From contig DALTWK010000005.1 of NCBI GenBank assembly GCA_029987115.1, positions 1-64,000 of the forward strand: DNA of 64,000 bases, read 5' to 3'. The notes beneath the pieces are model-generated. The model was not told the DNA's origin. It saw only the letters and a list, made by a program, of their open reading frames with translations, and did not search any database. Origin of the DNA: Methanocorpusculum sp. (GTDB lineage Archaea; Halobacteriota; Methanomicrobia; Methanomicrobiales; Methanocorpusculaceae). Each line of letters begins with the position of its first letter. Within the stretch, counting starts at the first letter, position 1. Below, in pieces: positions 63,288-64,000 of this stretch. The position numbers and the translations under genes were made by a program.

Positions 63288-64000
63288 GGGATGATTTCAC
63301 AACCGTTGTAGCGGGTGTGCTGAAAACTTTCTCTGGATAGTACCCCTTTTTCAAGCAGATTTTTAATTGATGGAAGATTTTCTAGTAGGGCGTCATGGAA
63401 ATTGCGTACGGTATCACAGACAAGTGTGTAGTGTTTTCCCCACGGACGAACGATATTTGAGTAAAGACACCGACCGCCGCAGAAGTCGTAGATATCACAC
63501 TCTGTACATGGTTTTTGAATTGGTATCTCTTTTAGATTTTGTGGGTTCGTATTTGAAATATGACCAGCGTAATAATCTTTCATACCAACCATAATTGGAC
63601 ACGGTGCAATCCATCCGTTGGTCATTATGCTGTAGTTCACATATCCGGAACCGCAACGGAGTTTTGTTTTCTGATTGAGAAGAAGATCTTCAGTGGTGGA
63701 CATGAATGGATACCATTTCGGAACAACCCCATTAACTCCCATTCTCCGAACCCATTCTGCAACCAATTTTCTGATGCCAGCATTGTAATCGTTAACCCAT
63801 GTTTCAAAGTTACGGTGCGAAAAGTCTCCGGTGAAGTCTGCATCCATCTGCCAATGAATTGAACTAAATTTACCGCTGTCTGCAAGATGGGTTACTGCTT
63901 CAAAGATATCAGTGTCTTCAGCAACCGTCATTCTTGCAATCAGTTCTCCGCTAAATCCGTGTTCCCGGATGAGGTCTGCAGTTCTTGTTACTGTGTCGTA
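63284..64000 (-). CDS. radical SAM/SPASM enzyme, 5' end cut by window edge
   Basis: The frame is open to the right edge, so this is the C-terminal 238 residues of a longer protein; the N-terminal CX3CX2C cluster is outside the window. Visible are the end of the TIM-barrel (DSGKFSSIHWQMDADFTGDF) and a SPASM region with CGSGYVNYSIMTNGWIAPCPI and CTECDIYDFCGGRCLY, which supply auxiliary Fe-S ligands. It resembles the archaeal AF0577-type radical SAM family predicted to modify peptides (subfamily from memory). It is coupled to a TauE-type exporter gene. Confidence 0.85.
   Translation of the reverse strand, partial: YDTVTRTADLIREHGFSGELIARMTVAEDTDIFEAVTHLADSGKFSSIHWQMDADFTGDFSHRNFETWVNDYNAGIRKLVAEWVRRMGVNGVVPKWYPFMSTTEDLLLNQKTKLRCGSGYVNYSIMTNGWIAPCPIMVGMKDYYAGHISNTNPQNLKEIPIQKPCTECDIYDFCGGRCLYSNIVRPWGKHYTLVCDTVRNFHDALLENLPSIKNLLEKGVLSRESFQHTRYNGCEIIP

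Overview
This window is chromosomal DNA from a hydrogenotrophic methanogenic archaeon. The direct evidence is archaeal-type translation and transcription genes (aIF5B, S6e, S8e, L32e, L19e, SRP19, Gar1, Lsm, TFB), the F420-dependent methanogenesis enzyme Mtd, a Tfx-type regulator, methanogenesis marker protein 14, HypB, and an archaeal mevalonate module. The gene set fits Methanomicrobiales best (a Methanocorpusculum-like genome is my guess), but the order or genus is inference and needs a similarity search. Coding density is high. Most genes have TTTATATA-like promoters or sit in tightly spaced operons with ATGA overlaps. The tRNA genes do not encode CCA.

Layout. 0-1.3 kb: a small Cys protein and a degenerate tyrosine-recombinase-like gene. 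1.4-7.5 kb: S6e and aIF5B, tRNA-His, a coiled-coil protein, an lsm / Cys-HTH / marker-14 / 77-aa operon, tRNA-Leu and an ACT regulator. 7.6-11.5 kb: an acyl-CoA ligase facing iorAB (indolepyruvate:ferredoxin oxidoreductase). 11.6-15.5 kb: tRNA-Ile, a MacB/FtsX-type ABC exporter with an anchored surface protein behind a palindromic operator, and a Yip1-like protein. 15.6-20.7 kb: ACT protein, NAD salvage (nicotinamidase plus nicotinate phosphoribosyltransferase), cyclophilin, a radical-SAM/SPASM enzyme and mtd. 21-22 kb: tfx, then about 500 nt of densely structured non-coding sequence directly upstream of rpl3.

22.06-36.5 kb: the S10/spc ribosomal super-operon (L3, L4, L23, L2, S19, L22, S3, L29, Rnp1, S17, L14, L24, S4e, L5, S14, S8, L6, L32e, L19e, L18, S5, L30, L15, SecY), followed by adenylate kinase, an EMC3/YidC-like insertase and cytidylate kinase. 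36.6-40 kb: DUF35 protein, thiolase and HMG-CoA synthase with an HTH regulator, which is the entry into the mevalonate pathway. 40-45.7 kb: CTP-dependent riboflavin kinase, YgiQ radical SAM, CPA2 antiporter, DUF2115, DUF475/TerC-like protein and tRNA-Val. 45.7-50.5 kb: DUF2240, S8e, HypB, SRP19, PHP, Gar1, TFB and a DUF5803-like protein. 50.4-53.7 kb: threonine synthase, nitrilase-fold amidase and a TIGR00300/LOR-SDH protein. 53.7-58.6 kb: one very large DUF4011-helicase-nuclease-DUF3320 gene resembling known anti-phage proteins. 58.6-64 kb: a small membrane protein, two aminotransferases, a PurE-like protein, a TPR protein, a TauE exporter and a second, edge-truncated radical-SAM/SPASM gene.

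The most interesting items are the structured RNA region before rpl3, the solitary helicase-nuclease, a near-identical palindromic element at two intergenic sites, inverted repeats around the tfx and mtd TATA boxes, the marker-14 operon with a cysteine-cluster HTH protein, and two peptide-modifying-type radical SAM enzymes without visible substrates.
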